DNA of 7,876 nt from a bacterium (lineage in GTDB: Bacteria; Verrucomicrobiota; Verrucomicrobiia; Methylacidiphilales; Verrucolacustridaceae): NCBI GenBank assembly GCA_009921985.1, contig RFWS01000047.1:1-7876 (forward strand), given 5' to 3'. The notes beneath the pieces were generated by a model, which ran no database searches, was not told the DNA's origin, and worked only from the letters and a program-made list of their open reading frames with translations. The position numbers were made by a program, and so were the translations under genes. This document shows, piece after piece, positions 1 to 6,588 of the stretch. Each line of letters opens with the position of its first letter. Position 1 is the first letter of the stretch.

Positions 1-18
1 TCCGCATCCGGATGCGGA
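1..18. repeat. Perfect 18-bp palindrome inside the ATPase gene
   Basis: TCCGCATCCGGATGCGGA equals its own reverse complement, with 9-bp arms and no spacer. It lies in the coding region for the conserved RxRxDG segment. It sits at the window edge, but the next outward pair cannot be checked because the base before position 1 is not visible. It is probably a by-product of coding sequence; no function is claimed. Confidence 0.5.
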
Positions 19-1070
19 GGGACGGAATTCTGGACGAGGGGATCCTGGTCCCGCGGGAAATCCAGAACGCAATCACCGCCCGCCTCAAAATTCTTGGCGA
101 CATGGATATCACGGAAACCCGCTTGCCCCAAGCGGGACGCTACAACTTCGATGCCGGGGCCAAGCCGGTGGATTTCCGTTTTTCCTCGCTTCCCACCGCG
201 TTCGGCGAATCGATCGTCCTTCGTATTTTGGATCGCTCCAGCCTGAACCTTGATCTGAACACCCTCGGATTTCAGCCCAAGGTGGAGAGAAGCTTTTTGG
301 ATCTGCTGGAGCGGCCCCACGGGGTGATTCTGGTGACGGGCCCCACCGGCTCCGGCAAGACGACCACGCTTTACGCCGCCCTTTCCAAGCTGCGCGGGGA
401 CCAGAAAAGCGTATTCACGCTGGAGGATCCGATCGAGTTCCATATCCCGCTGGTCCGCCAGACCCAAGTGAACGAAAAGATCGGCCTGACCTTCGCCGCC
501 GGCCTGCGCACGCTCCTGCGGCAGGATCCGGACATCATCCTGGTGGGGGAGACGCGGGATCAGGAGACGGCGGAGCTGATGGTGCGCGCCGCCCTTACCG
601 GGCACTTGGTGCTTTCCACCCTTCACACGAATGACGCCCTGGGGGCCATCCCGCGTCTGGTTGATTTGGGCATCCCTCCCTACATGTTGCCGGCCTGCCT
701 ATTGGGGCTGCAAAGCCAGCGGCTCGTCCGCGTGCTCTGCCCCTCATGCCGGGAGCCGCACCCGAATGCGGAGGAGATGCTGGAAACGCTGGAGGCACCG
801 CTGCCGGAGGGTTGTGAGCATAAGCTCTGGAAGCCAGTCGGCTGTGACAAATGCAAGCGCTCCGGATATCGCGGCCGGACCTGCATCGTGGAATACATCC
901 CGATGGACGACGACTTTTACGCGCAGATTCTCAAGGGAAATGACCCGATCGCTTTCCGTAAAATCGCCGCCGAAAAGGGATACCACTCCATGTTCCAGGA
1001 TGGCCTGATCAAGGCCACCTCCGGTGTGACCACGCTGGAGGAGATTTACCGCGTCACCCATAGCTCCTAA
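1..1070 (+). CDS. gspE: GspE/PilB-family secretion or pilus assembly ATPase, 5'-truncated by window edge
   Basis: Hexameric cytoplasmic ATPase that powers pseudopilin or pilin assembly. The reading frame is open to the window edge (codons from base 3 read IRMRRDGIL, the usual RxRxDG segment). The ATG at 12 is therefore internal, and roughly 200 N-terminal residues expected for the family are missing. Numbering from that Met: RLKILGDMDITETRLPQ at 24-40 matches the conserved RIKilagmDIaErRlPQ block. Walker A GPTGSGKTTT is at 110-119, the Asp-box segment LEDPIEF at 137-143, Walker B IILVGETRD with catalytic Glu180 at 175-183, and the His box TGHLVLSTLHTND at 196-208. A zinc-binding tetracysteine element has C243/C246 and C278/C281. 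All catalytic motifs are intact. The tetracysteine element is typical of GspE and PilB and argues against a PilT retraction motor. GspE and PilB cannot be separated here; gspE is chosen from the neighbouring L/M/C/D-like genes. The stop at 1068-1070 is 20 nt before the next gene. Confidence 0.95.
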   Translation, partial: RIRMRRDGILDEGILVPREIQNAITARLKILGDMDITETRLPQAGRYNFDAGAKPVDFRFSSLPTAFGESIVLRILDRSSLNLDLNTLGFQPKVERSFLDLLERPHGVILVTGPTGSGKTTTLYAALSKLRGDQKSVFTLEDPIEFHIPLVRQTQVNEKIGLTFAAGLRTLLRQDPDIILVGETRDQETAELMVRAALTGHLVLSTLHTNDALGAIPRLVDLGIPPYMLPACLLGLQSQRLVRVLCPSCREPHPNAEEMLETLEAPLPEGCEHKLWKPVGCDKCKRSGYRGRTCIVEYIPMDDDFYAQILKGNDPIAFRKIAAEKGYHSMFQDGLIKATSGVTTLEEIYRVTHSS

Positions 1071-1090
1071 CCGTCCATCCACCCCCCACC

Positions 1091-2329
1091 ATGCCTGTCT
1101 TCAATTACACCGCCATTACGCCCAGTGGACGGACCATTTCCGGAAAGGCGGACGTGGCCTCGATGGATGCCCTCGGGGCCCAGTTGGCCAAGGAAAGGCT
1201 GGAGCTGGTGGAGGCCAAAGCGGGGGGCTTGGCCGGTCTCAGCGGGATGGGCGAGAGCGAGGTGGTCAAGGACCTGACCGGCCGGGAAAAGGTCAGTCGA
1301 CGAGAGCTGGTGGACTTCTTTTTCCAGCTCTCCGTCCTGTTGAAAGCCGGCGTGCCGCTACTCAAGGCCTTGGATCTGATCGCCAACGACGCCAGCAGTT
1401 CGAAGTTCAAAAGCATCCTGCGCAACCTTGCCGCCCAGGTGCAGTCCGGCTCGACCTTCGCGGAGGCCACTGCGGCCTTTCCCAATGCATTTCCTCCGGT
1501 GGCCCTGGCTCTGCTCAAAGTAGCGGAAAAAAGCGGCACCTTGCCGGATATCTGCGCGGAGCTGCGCCGCTACATCGACTGGCTGGACAAGCTGTACGCG
1601 GACATCAAGCAGGCCCTGGTGTACCCCTCCATCCTCATCGGAGCGACGATCGCGTTCATGTTTGTGATTTTCACGTTTGTGATGCCGAAGTTCATCAAGA
1701 TTCTGGACGAGATCAAGGTGCCGCTCCCTTGGTTGACCAAGCAGGTAATCGCCTTCACCCACCTGTTCCAGTACCACTGGTACCAGCTGCTCATCGGCCT
1801 CGGGGTTTTGGTGGTGGTTTACAAATGTCTGATGATTTATTACCCGCCCTTCGCCCTCTGGATCGACCGCAAGAAACTCCAGATGCCGGTCTTCGGGCCG
1901 TTGAACCTGATGCTCTGCATGTCCCGTTTCGGGCAGAATCTGGCCACGATGTACCGCTCCGGCATCCTGATGCTGGAGTCGCTCAAGCTGTGCCGGGAAC
2001 TGGTGGGCAACCGGGCGCTGGCCGAGGCGGTGGACCGGATCCACGACGGGGTGGCCACCGGCCGCAAGATCCATGAGATGATGAAGGAGAGCGACCTGTT
2101 CCCGAATCTCGTCCTGCAGATGGTCACAACCGGGGAAAACACCGGCAAGCTGGCGGAGTCCCTGCAGAACGTGGTGGATTACTACAACGACATCATTCCC
2201 CGGGCGATCAAAAAACTGTTCGGCATCATCGAGCCGGCGATCATCGTCTCCCTGATCGTGACGATCGGGATCATCGCTCTTTCCGTCTTCCTGCCGATGA
2301 CCTCCATGTTGAACATGACCAAGGCCTGA
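1091..2329 (+). CDS. gspF: GspF/PilC-family inner-membrane platform protein
   Basis: Polytopic inner-membrane protein that couples the assembly ATPase to pseudopilin extraction. Its 412 residues match the family's usual size of about 400. The N-terminus MPVFNYTAITPSGRTISG is the characteristic GspF/PilC opening. Two repeated T2SSF domains follow, at about 73-197 and 275-401. The first has FFFQLSVLLKAGVPLLKAL (77-95) and VAEKSGTLPDI (144-154); the second has the matching MYRSGILMLESLKL (287-300) and VTTGENTGKLAESL (345-358). Predicted membrane segments lie at about 179-199, 232-250 and 378-402; the last contains the usual EPAIIV. The start follows the ATPase stop by 20 nt. The leader is C-rich (CCACCCCCCACC) with no Shine-Dalgarno sequence, yet the N-terminal match supports this ATG. 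It could equally be called pilC. Confidence 0.95.
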   Translation: MPVFNYTAITPSGRTISGKADVASMDALGAQLAKERLELVEAKAGGLAGLSGMGESEVVKDLTGREKVSRRELVDFFFQLSVLLKAGVPLLKALDLIANDASSSKFKSILRNLAAQVQSGSTFAEATAAFPNAFPPVALALLKVAEKSGTLPDICAELRRYIDWLDKLYADIKQALVYPSILIGATIAFMFVIFTFVMPKFIKILDEIKVPLPWLTKQVIAFTHLFQYHWYQLLIGLGVLVVVYKCLMIYYPPFALWIDRKKLQMPVFGPLNLMLCMSRFGQNLATMYRSGILMLESLKLCRELVGNRALAEAVDRIHDGVATGRKIHEMMKESDLFPNLVLQMVTTGENTGKLAESLQNVVDYYNDIIPRAIKKLFGIIEPAIIVSLIVTIGIIALSVFLPMTSMLNMTKA

Positions 2330-2331
2330 CC

Positions 2332-4026
2332 ATGCGCCGTTTCGTCAACATGCAACGGCTGCGGCGCGGAGCACGGGCCCTGACCCTGGTCGAGGTCATC
2401 GGGGTGCTGGCGATCATGGCCATCATCGCCTCCTTTGTTGCCCCCAGCCTGATCCGGCAGGTGCAGACCGCCACGGCGGCGGGGGAGGATGCCAAGCTCG
2501 AGGACATTGCCCAGGCCTTGACCAACGCCATCCGCGCCACCGGGCTGATCCCCAACCCGAACCTGGATCCCGCCACCACCAATCCCGCCGGCGGTTACGG
2601 CTGGGCCTATCTGGCCAGCAACTACACGCGGTTGGCGGGAAGCAACCTGCTTTCCGTCTTTCCCGGTGTGACCAATGACACCCGGCGGCGCCTGTACCTG
2701 AGCACCAACCTGGCAGGAACCGCCGCCGGGCTATACGCCAGTTCCATCTCCAACTGGGGGCCGGTTTTCTTTCCCACCAACGCCAAAATGTATCTGGTTT
2801 CCGCCTCCCGGCCCGATTTTCCGCTGGCTTTGCCCGGGAACGGACCTGGAGCCCAGACCAATGACAATGGTTTTGCCTCCAATGTGGTGGCTTCGCTGGA
2901 GACCTGGAACAAAGTGGTGGTGGACGGAACGGTGGCTGCCCCAGCCAACCTGGTGGACGGCTGGACCAACAAGGGCGAGTTCCTTCATGTGCGAACCCTC
3001 GATCTGGCCCCAATTTTCAGCGAAGTGCGGGCGGCCCAGCAGAAAGCCATCGAGCAGGAGGATAAAAATTTGGAGGAAATTGCGCGGGCGTTGTTGGCTT
3101 CCATTCAGGCCACCGGGGTAATTCCCGATCCTGGAGTGACCGCATCCGCTGGATGGGTAAGCCAAGTTTCCCGCTACTCTTCACTGGGAAGCTTGGCCAT
3201 CCAGTACCCTTTTCCTGCCAGTCTGATTGGAACATCGGAGCGAAGGTTTTATCTGGATGCCAACCTTTTGCTTTATACCAACGGAGTGCCGGCCGCCGGC
3301 TGGACCAATCTGCCTGACGGTCCTGCGTCCGCTTACCTGGTGAGTTCTTCCCGGGAGGATTCAGCAGTGCTGGAGACTTCCACCGCCAACGGAGGTACGG
3401 CACTGAACCCTGCTGCCTTAAGTTTTTTGCGTACCTGGCAAAAAGCGCCCAGTTCTGGCGGAATCTATGCAGCTACTAACACGGATATCGTGACGGCGGC
3501 ATGGACAAACCGTGGTGAGTTTCTCCATGTCAAATCCATCGACCTGCGACCTTTATTTTGTCGGGTCGAATTGGAAGATTTAAGGAGTCCAGGTTCTGTT
3601 TTGATAACAGACAATGGCAGCGGTTACAGTAGTCCAATTATAACGATAAATACCAACGGAGTTACTGTGAGCATCAACTGTGCGGGAACAAACTCCACCA
3701 ATATGGTTCTGAATTCTGCCTCCATCGTTTCTCCTCCAGGGAAAAATCTTTGGATAAACACCGGAGATACAAATCAACCTCAACCTATACCTATCTCGAT
3801 AAGTGCAGGAGGTGGTTCTGGTGGCGAAATCGTTCTTCGCTTTCCCGATGCACCTAGTTTTTCGGTCGGGACAGCACTGCCAACCATGATGACGAATCAG
3901 ACAGAAATCTTTTATATTCTTAAAGGAAAGCAACTTAACCTTAGCGGAAACCCCGCGGTAATTCAGCAGGATTCAAAATTCCAATTTTCAAACGGCGCAT
4001 GGAACAAAAAAACATCCCATTTTTGA
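2332..4026 (+). CDS. Large pseudopilin-like protein with tandemly duplicated globular module
   Basis: 564-residue protein with a type III (prepilin) signal. A basic leader is followed by A16|LTLVEVIGVLAIMAII. Glu21 is the mature Glu5 and Pro38 the mature Pro22, both classical type IV pilin positions; Ala replaces the usual Gly before the cleavage site. The hydrophobic helix spans about 17-37. It is far longer than ordinary pseudopilins (about 120-300 residues) because two homologous modules follow (about 51-230 and 243-410), then a Gly/Ser/Asn-rich region (411-564). Only two cysteines occur, C410 and C450, both at or beyond the end of module 2. The ATG lies 2 nt after the gspF stop with AAGG seven bases upstream, so translation is probably coupled; Met7 is a less likely start. 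By position it should be assembled by the adjacent ATPase and GspF. Whether it is a minor tip pseudopilin, a main fibre subunit or a surface-exposed adhesin-like pilin cannot be decided. Product function is unknown. Confidence 0.88.
   Translation: MRRFVNMQRLRRGARALTLVEVIGVLAIMAIIASFVAPSLIRQVQTATAAGEDAKLEDIAQALTNAIRATGLIPNPNLDPATTNPAGGYGWAYLASNYTRLAGSNLLSVFPGVTNDTRRRLYLSTNLAGTAAGLYASSISNWGPVFFPTNAKMYLVSASRPDFPLALPGNGPGAQTNDNGFASNVVASLETWNKVVVDGTVAAPANLVDGWTNKGEFLHVRTLDLAPIFSEVRAAQQKAIEQEDKNLEEIARALLASIQATGVIPDPGVTASAGWVSQVSRYSSLGSLAIQYPFPASLIGTSERRFYLDANLLLYTNGVPAAGWTNLPDGPASAYLVSSSREDSAVLETSTANGGTALNPAALSFLRTWQKAPSSGGIYAATNTDIVTAAWTNRGEFLHVKSIDLRPLFCRVELEDLRSPGSVLITDNGSGYSSPIITINTNGVTVSINCAGTNSTNMVLNSASIVSPPGKNLWINTGDTNQPQPIPISISAGGGSGGEIVLRFPDAPSFSVGTALPTMMTNQTEIFYILKGKQLNLSGNPAVIQQDSKFQFSNGAWNKKTSHF
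2482..3561 (+). repeat. Internal protein duplication in the pseudopilin-like gene (module 1 2482-3021, module 2 3058-3561)
   Basis: The two halves align in the same order along their length. EDAKLEDIAQAL (52-63) pairs with EDKNLEEIARAL (243-254), IRATGLIPNP (67-76) with IQATGVIPDP (258-267), and RRLYLSTNL (119-127) with RRFYLDANL (304-312). YLVSASRPD (154-162) pairs with YLVSSSRED (335-343), LETWNK (189-194) with LRTWQK (366-371), and WTNKGEFLHVRTLDLAPIF (211-229) with WTNRGEFLHVKSIDLRPLF (391-409). Module 2 repeats the amphipathic start that follows the pilin helix but lacks the hydrophobic helix itself. The DNA copies have diverged clearly, so this is not a recent duplication. Confidence 0.9.
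3562..4026 (+). other. AT-rich C-terminal region of the pseudopilin-like gene with GSGY / GGGSGG motif
   Basis: Codes residues 411-564. Hand counts give about 44% GC over 3601-3840 and 37.5% over 3901-4020, against about 73% just downstream at 4081-4140. The encoded stretch contains DNGSGYSSPIITI (428-439) and ISAGGGSGGEIVLRF (490-504). This spacing resembles the 'GGSGYtsaPtVt...GGGGsGa' beta-rich motif seen repeatedly in phage tail and bacterial surface proteins; that match is from memory. Only one copy is visible. The sequence has no resemblance to the two preceding modules. Confidence 0.6.
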
Positions 4027-4040
4027 CTAGTTAGGCTAGT
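4026..4040. repeat. Small inverted repeat with clustered stop codons at a gene boundary
   Basis: ACTAG-TTAGG-CTAGT forms 5-bp arms around a 5-nt spacer, beginning on the last base of the pseudopilin stop TGA. Together with TGA 4024, TAG 4028, TAG 4032, TAG 4037 and TAA 4040, the spot has stops in all three forward frames within 19 nt. The stem is too weak and has no T-run, so it is not a convincing terminator. Confidence 0.4.
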
Positions 4041-4048
4041 AACCACCC

Positions 4049-5452
4049 ATGGCCGTTATCGCCGTCAGCTGGATTCAGGGGGTGGTCCGGATCGCCACGG
4101 CCACCCCGGGCAAAGTCCTGCGGTCTTCCGAGGCCGGGACCCTCGTCAGCAGCCCGGCCGACTTTCTTCCCATCCTCAACCAACTCCTCACCACCACCCG
4201 CGTGAGCGGCACGGAGGTGATCGTCTGCACCGACAATCCCGTGATCAATCCACTGGTGGAGGAGACGCCGCCCGCCAACGCCAAGGTGGTCGCTAACCTC
4301 CTGGCCCGCCGGGTGGAGAAAGCCAAACCGTTCCCGGAGCCCAGCCTGTTCGGTTACGCCCGGGTGAACCCGGAGGCGAAATCCGGCCCGCAAGCCTACC
4401 TCGTCACCGCCAGCCCCAAGCGTTTCGTCGATGAGATGGATACCGTGATCACGGCCCAAGGGCTGGATTTCATCGGCTACTACCCGGCGGCCCTCAGTCT
4501 GCGTTCCGTCCTGCGCTCCCTGCCGTCCCCGGGGGAGCAGGTGGTCCTGCTGGTGGCGGATGCGGAGACCGGGCTGATGCAGGTGATCGGCCGTTCCAAC
4601 GGGCAGGTGCTATTTTACCGCACGCTGGGAACCTCCGAGGGCCGCGGAGCGGAGGGGGTGCAGCGGGAGATCCGCCGGACGCTTCTTTTTGCCGAGCAAA
4701 AGCTGAACGCGAAAGTCTCCACGATTTACACCTCCGGCACCTCCTCCACCACGCTGCTCCAGGGGATGTCCGGCGCCGACGGGCTGCAGATTTTTTCCGC
4801 CTCCATCAATGTGGATCCGTCCCTTTACCTGCGGGCGATCACCGCCCTCAAGTCCACCTCCATCGAAAACATCCTGCCGGCGGCCATCTCCCAGCGGGGC
4901 AAGCGGCGGCGGATGCGCCTCGGCATCAACCTTTTTCTAGGGGCGGTGCTCATTTTCTCCTTTTTTGATACCACCCAGGTACAGTACAAAAAAATCAGCC
5001 TCAACAACGACATCCGCAACCTCGGGGACCAGATCGCCGCCCGGCAGCAGGAGGTGGTCAAGGCGCGGGAGGATCTGCAGGCCCTCTCCACCCGGCAGGA
5101 GACAATCCGGATCCTGGAGGAGGAGGCCGATTCGCCCGTGGTGGAGTCGATTTACCGCAGTCTGGACGGGGTAATTCCCTCCGGGCTGGTGCTCGACCGC
5201 TGTATGGTCTGGCTGGATAAGATCGGGCCTGGTGGGCGGGCAGAGTACCTTGTGCAGATCGAGGGGACGGTCCCCGAGGGCAAGGCTCTTTTGCCGCTGA
5301 TCGCCAAAATCGGGGAAACCATGGAGAGGTCCGGTCTGAAGATGACGGTGGAGGCCAAGACCGGGGACGCGGCCGCCCCGGGGGCCGACCCCAAAAAACC
5401 GGAGGGCTCCCGGAAATCCGGGGGATATTTTATCCGTGCCCGCATCCGGTAG
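4049..5452 (+). CDS. GspL-like inner-membrane protein (PilM-like actin fold fused to PilN-like domain)
   Basis: 467-residue bitopic protein. Residues 1-285 resemble a PilM/GspL actin-like cytoplasmic domain: VVLLVADAETGLMQVIG (165-181), then NGQVLFYRTLG (184-194) and a helix VQREIRRTLLFAEQKL (204-219). A basic stretch KRRRMR (285-290) precedes one membrane segment (about 291-307). A coiled coil follows (about 312-360, rich in Gln, Arg and Glu), then a periplasmic PilN-like part: IPSGLVLDRCMVWL (376-389), YLVQIEGTVPEGKALLPLI (400-418) and the final GYFIRARIR. The order matches GspL, which recruits the ATPase and connects it to the periplasm. The first phosphate-loop motif, DIG in PilM, reads AVSWIQG at 5-11, so nucleotide binding is doubtful. 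The ATG is 22 nt after the pseudopilin stop and lacks a Shine-Dalgarno sequence. The gene shares 17 nt with the next one. Assignment rests on architecture and short motifs, not strong sequence identity. Confidence 0.82.
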   Translation: MAVIAVSWIQGVVRIATATPGKVLRSSEAGTLVSSPADFLPILNQLLTTTRVSGTEVIVCTDNPVINPLVEETPPANAKVVANLLARRVEKAKPFPEPSLFGYARVNPEAKSGPQAYLVTASPKRFVDEMDTVITAQGLDFIGYYPAALSLRSVLRSLPSPGEQVVLLVADAETGLMQVIGRSNGQVLFYRTLGTSEGRGAEGVQREIRRTLLFAEQKLNAKVSTIYTSGTSSTTLLQGMSGADGLQIFSASINVDPSLYLRAITALKSTSIENILPAAISQRGKRRRMRLGINLFLGAVLIFSFFDTTQVQYKKISLNNDIRNLGDQIAARQQEVVKAREDLQALSTRQETIRILEEEADSPVVESIYRSLDGVIPSGLVLDRCMVWLDKIGPGGRAEYLVQIEGTVPEGKALLPLIAKIGETMERSGLKMTVEAKTGDAAAPGADPKKPEGSRKSGGYFIRARIR

Positions 5453-6065
5453 CCGCGCGGCCCCGTTGCGGGGATTGTCCCTGCAACTGTACACGATTTT
5501 TGTCCACCCGATCTTTCAGGCGGTGGCAGTCTTGGCCTGCGCCTTGCTCTTTTATCACAATCGCACGACTCTCCGTCCCATGGAGACGCAGCGCAGCGAT
5601 CTGACCACGCGGAGCAACAATCTTTTGGTGGAAAAAAACCAGCTCATCAAGCTCATGCCCAGTTTGCGGGTGGAGGATCTGGAACGGCAACTGGAGGCCC
5701 TGGGGAAAAAGGTGGTGCAGAACGAGAACCAGGCCAACGGGGAGGCCAAAAAAATCGCACGAGCCGTGGAGGAAAGCGGTTGGACCGGGGAGGTGCGGCC
5801 GGAACCCGCCGTGCTGACCTTGCCGGAGCAGTGCCCGTTCCTGAAGCATTATCCTTTTTCGGTGCGCTTGGAATCCTCGCCGGGCTTTTCGGAAAAGCAG
5901 GAGCAAAAAGACCAGGTCCGGTTGTTCCGGTTCATGCGGGAAGTGGAACGAACCCGAAAACTGCATTTTTTGCGGAGGCTCGAGGTGGAGGCTGATCCCG
6001 CGCGGGGCACAACGGTGAAACTGGAGTACGATTTTTACTCCCTGGAGAACAAACCTCGTGGCTAG
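5436..6065 (+). CDS. GspM/PilO-like inner-membrane platform protein
   Basis: 209-residue protein read from GTG at 5436. A short cytoplasmic tail is followed by one membrane segment (about 21-41, IFVHPIFQAVAVLACALLFY). A long charged coiled coil covers about 44-115. The periplasmic domain ends in a PilO/GspM-type ferredoxin-like pattern: YPFSVRLESSPG (139-150), QVRLFRFMREVERTRKLHFL (160-179), RLEVEADP (181-188) and TVKLEYDFYSLE (193-204). Such proteins pair with the L/PilN-like partner and help hold the inner-membrane platform. The start lies inside the end of the preceding gene (17-nt overlap), with GGGGGA at 5420-5425 ten bases upstream, which suggests translational coupling. A later TTG or the ATG at 5580 is possible, but the ATG would remove the membrane anchor. 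The family call comes from topology and position more than residue identity. Confidence 0.78.
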   Translation: MPASGSRAAPLRGLSLQLYTIFVHPIFQAVAVLACALLFYHNRTTLRPMETQRSDLTTRSNNLLVEKNQLIKLMPSLRVEDLERQLEALGKKVVQNENQANGEAKKIARAVEESGWTGEVRPEPAVLTLPEQCPFLKHYPFSVRLESSPGFSEKQEQKDQVRLFRFMREVERTRKLHFLRRLEVEADPARGTTVKLEYDFYSLENKPRG

Positions 6066-6588
6066 CCCGCTCCAGAACCCGTACGTGGTGGGAGGTTTGT
6101 TGCTGGGCGGTTTTTGCTATGCCCTTTACACGTTTGTGCCCAGTGACTGGTTGGAGCGAATCGAGGGGACTCCAAAAAAGCAGGCAATTCCTCCCCCCCT
6201 CAACCTAGTCTCTCCCCAGAGCCTTGGGCCGGAGAACAAATTTTTCATTGCCCGGCCCCCGTCAGTTCCCGGCAAAGCCAGCGAAGCCTTCACGAAGTCA
6301 GGTTTTGCCTGGGATCTTTTTCACGAGACATCCAAGGCCAGCCTTGCGCGGGGTGCCCAATCCCTGCCGGCGGACTGGAAGCTGACAGGAATTTACCTCG
6401 ACGAAAGAACCCAACCGGCGGTGCGGGCGGCGGTGGTTTCAGGCGATATTCTCCGGCCGGGCAGCAAGAAGGGCGAGTTTGTGGTTGAGGAAATTTCTAC
6501 CGACTCCGTTATTTTTTCCCACCCTACCGGGAAGCAAATTTTGACTTTCTCCAAAGGTAGCGACAAGAAGGGTAAAATCAGCAAATAA
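6058..6588 (+). CDS. Small GspC/PilP-like membrane-anchored periplasmic protein
   Basis: 176 residues read from GTG at 6058, overlapping the previous gene by 8 nt, with GGAG at 6044-6047 ten bases upstream. One N-terminal membrane segment (about 9-26, YVVGGLLLGGFCYALYTF) is followed by a proline-rich linker (about 44-72). A compact C-terminal domain (about 103-165) contains DWKLTGIYLDE, AAVVSGDILRPGSKKGEFVV and DSVIFSHPTGKQILTFS. The pattern 'L-x-G-I ... A-x-V-x-x-G-D ... V-x-x-I ... V-x-F ... G-x-x-x-x-L' is that of the HR domain of GspC and PilP, which contacts the secretin N-terminal domains. Its place directly before the secretin gene fits that role. The tail is Lys-rich. Identity is too low to name it gspC or pilP with certainty. 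Confidence 0.68.
   Translation: MASPLQNPYVVGGLLLGGFCYALYTFVPSDWLERIEGTPKKQAIPPPLNLVSPQSLGPENKFFIARPPSVPGKASEAFTKSGFAWDLFHETSKASLARGAQSLPADWKLTGIYLDERTQPAVRAAVVSGDILRPGSKKGEFVVEEISTDSVIFSHPTGKQILTFSKGSDKKGKISK

Noticed and set aside
12..14. ATG at 12 as the true start of the ATPase
   Set aside because: The frame stays open upstream and the preceding codons continue the conserved RxRxDG motif; a GspE-family protein needs about 200 more residues.
1358..2074. Long minus-strand open frame (238 codons) under the gspF-like gene
   Set aside because: Its translation is low-complexity and rich in His, Gln, Asp and Arg, typical of the complement of a GC-rich gene. It fully overlaps a confidently assigned gene.
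1729..2076. Plus-strand alternate-frame open reading frame within the gspF-like gene
   Set aside because: Pro/Arg/Gly-rich out-of-frame translation of a conserved gene; no support as an independent product.
2332..4026. Pseudopilin gene as two genes joined by a sequencing frameshift or lost stop
   Set aside because: The frame is continuous, and module 2 has no start signal, prepilin leader or hydrophobic helix of its own at the junction near 3022-3058. A natural fusion or duplication explains it better.
4937..5494. Minus-strand open frame (185 codons) opposite the L-like gene
   Set aside because: No recognisable motif; composition is that of an antisense shadow and it runs against the whole operon.
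5430..5966. Minus-strand open frame (178 codons) opposite the M-like gene
   Set aside because: Antisense shadow with no domain pattern; the plus-strand gene has clear membrane and coiled-coil structure and couples with its neighbours.
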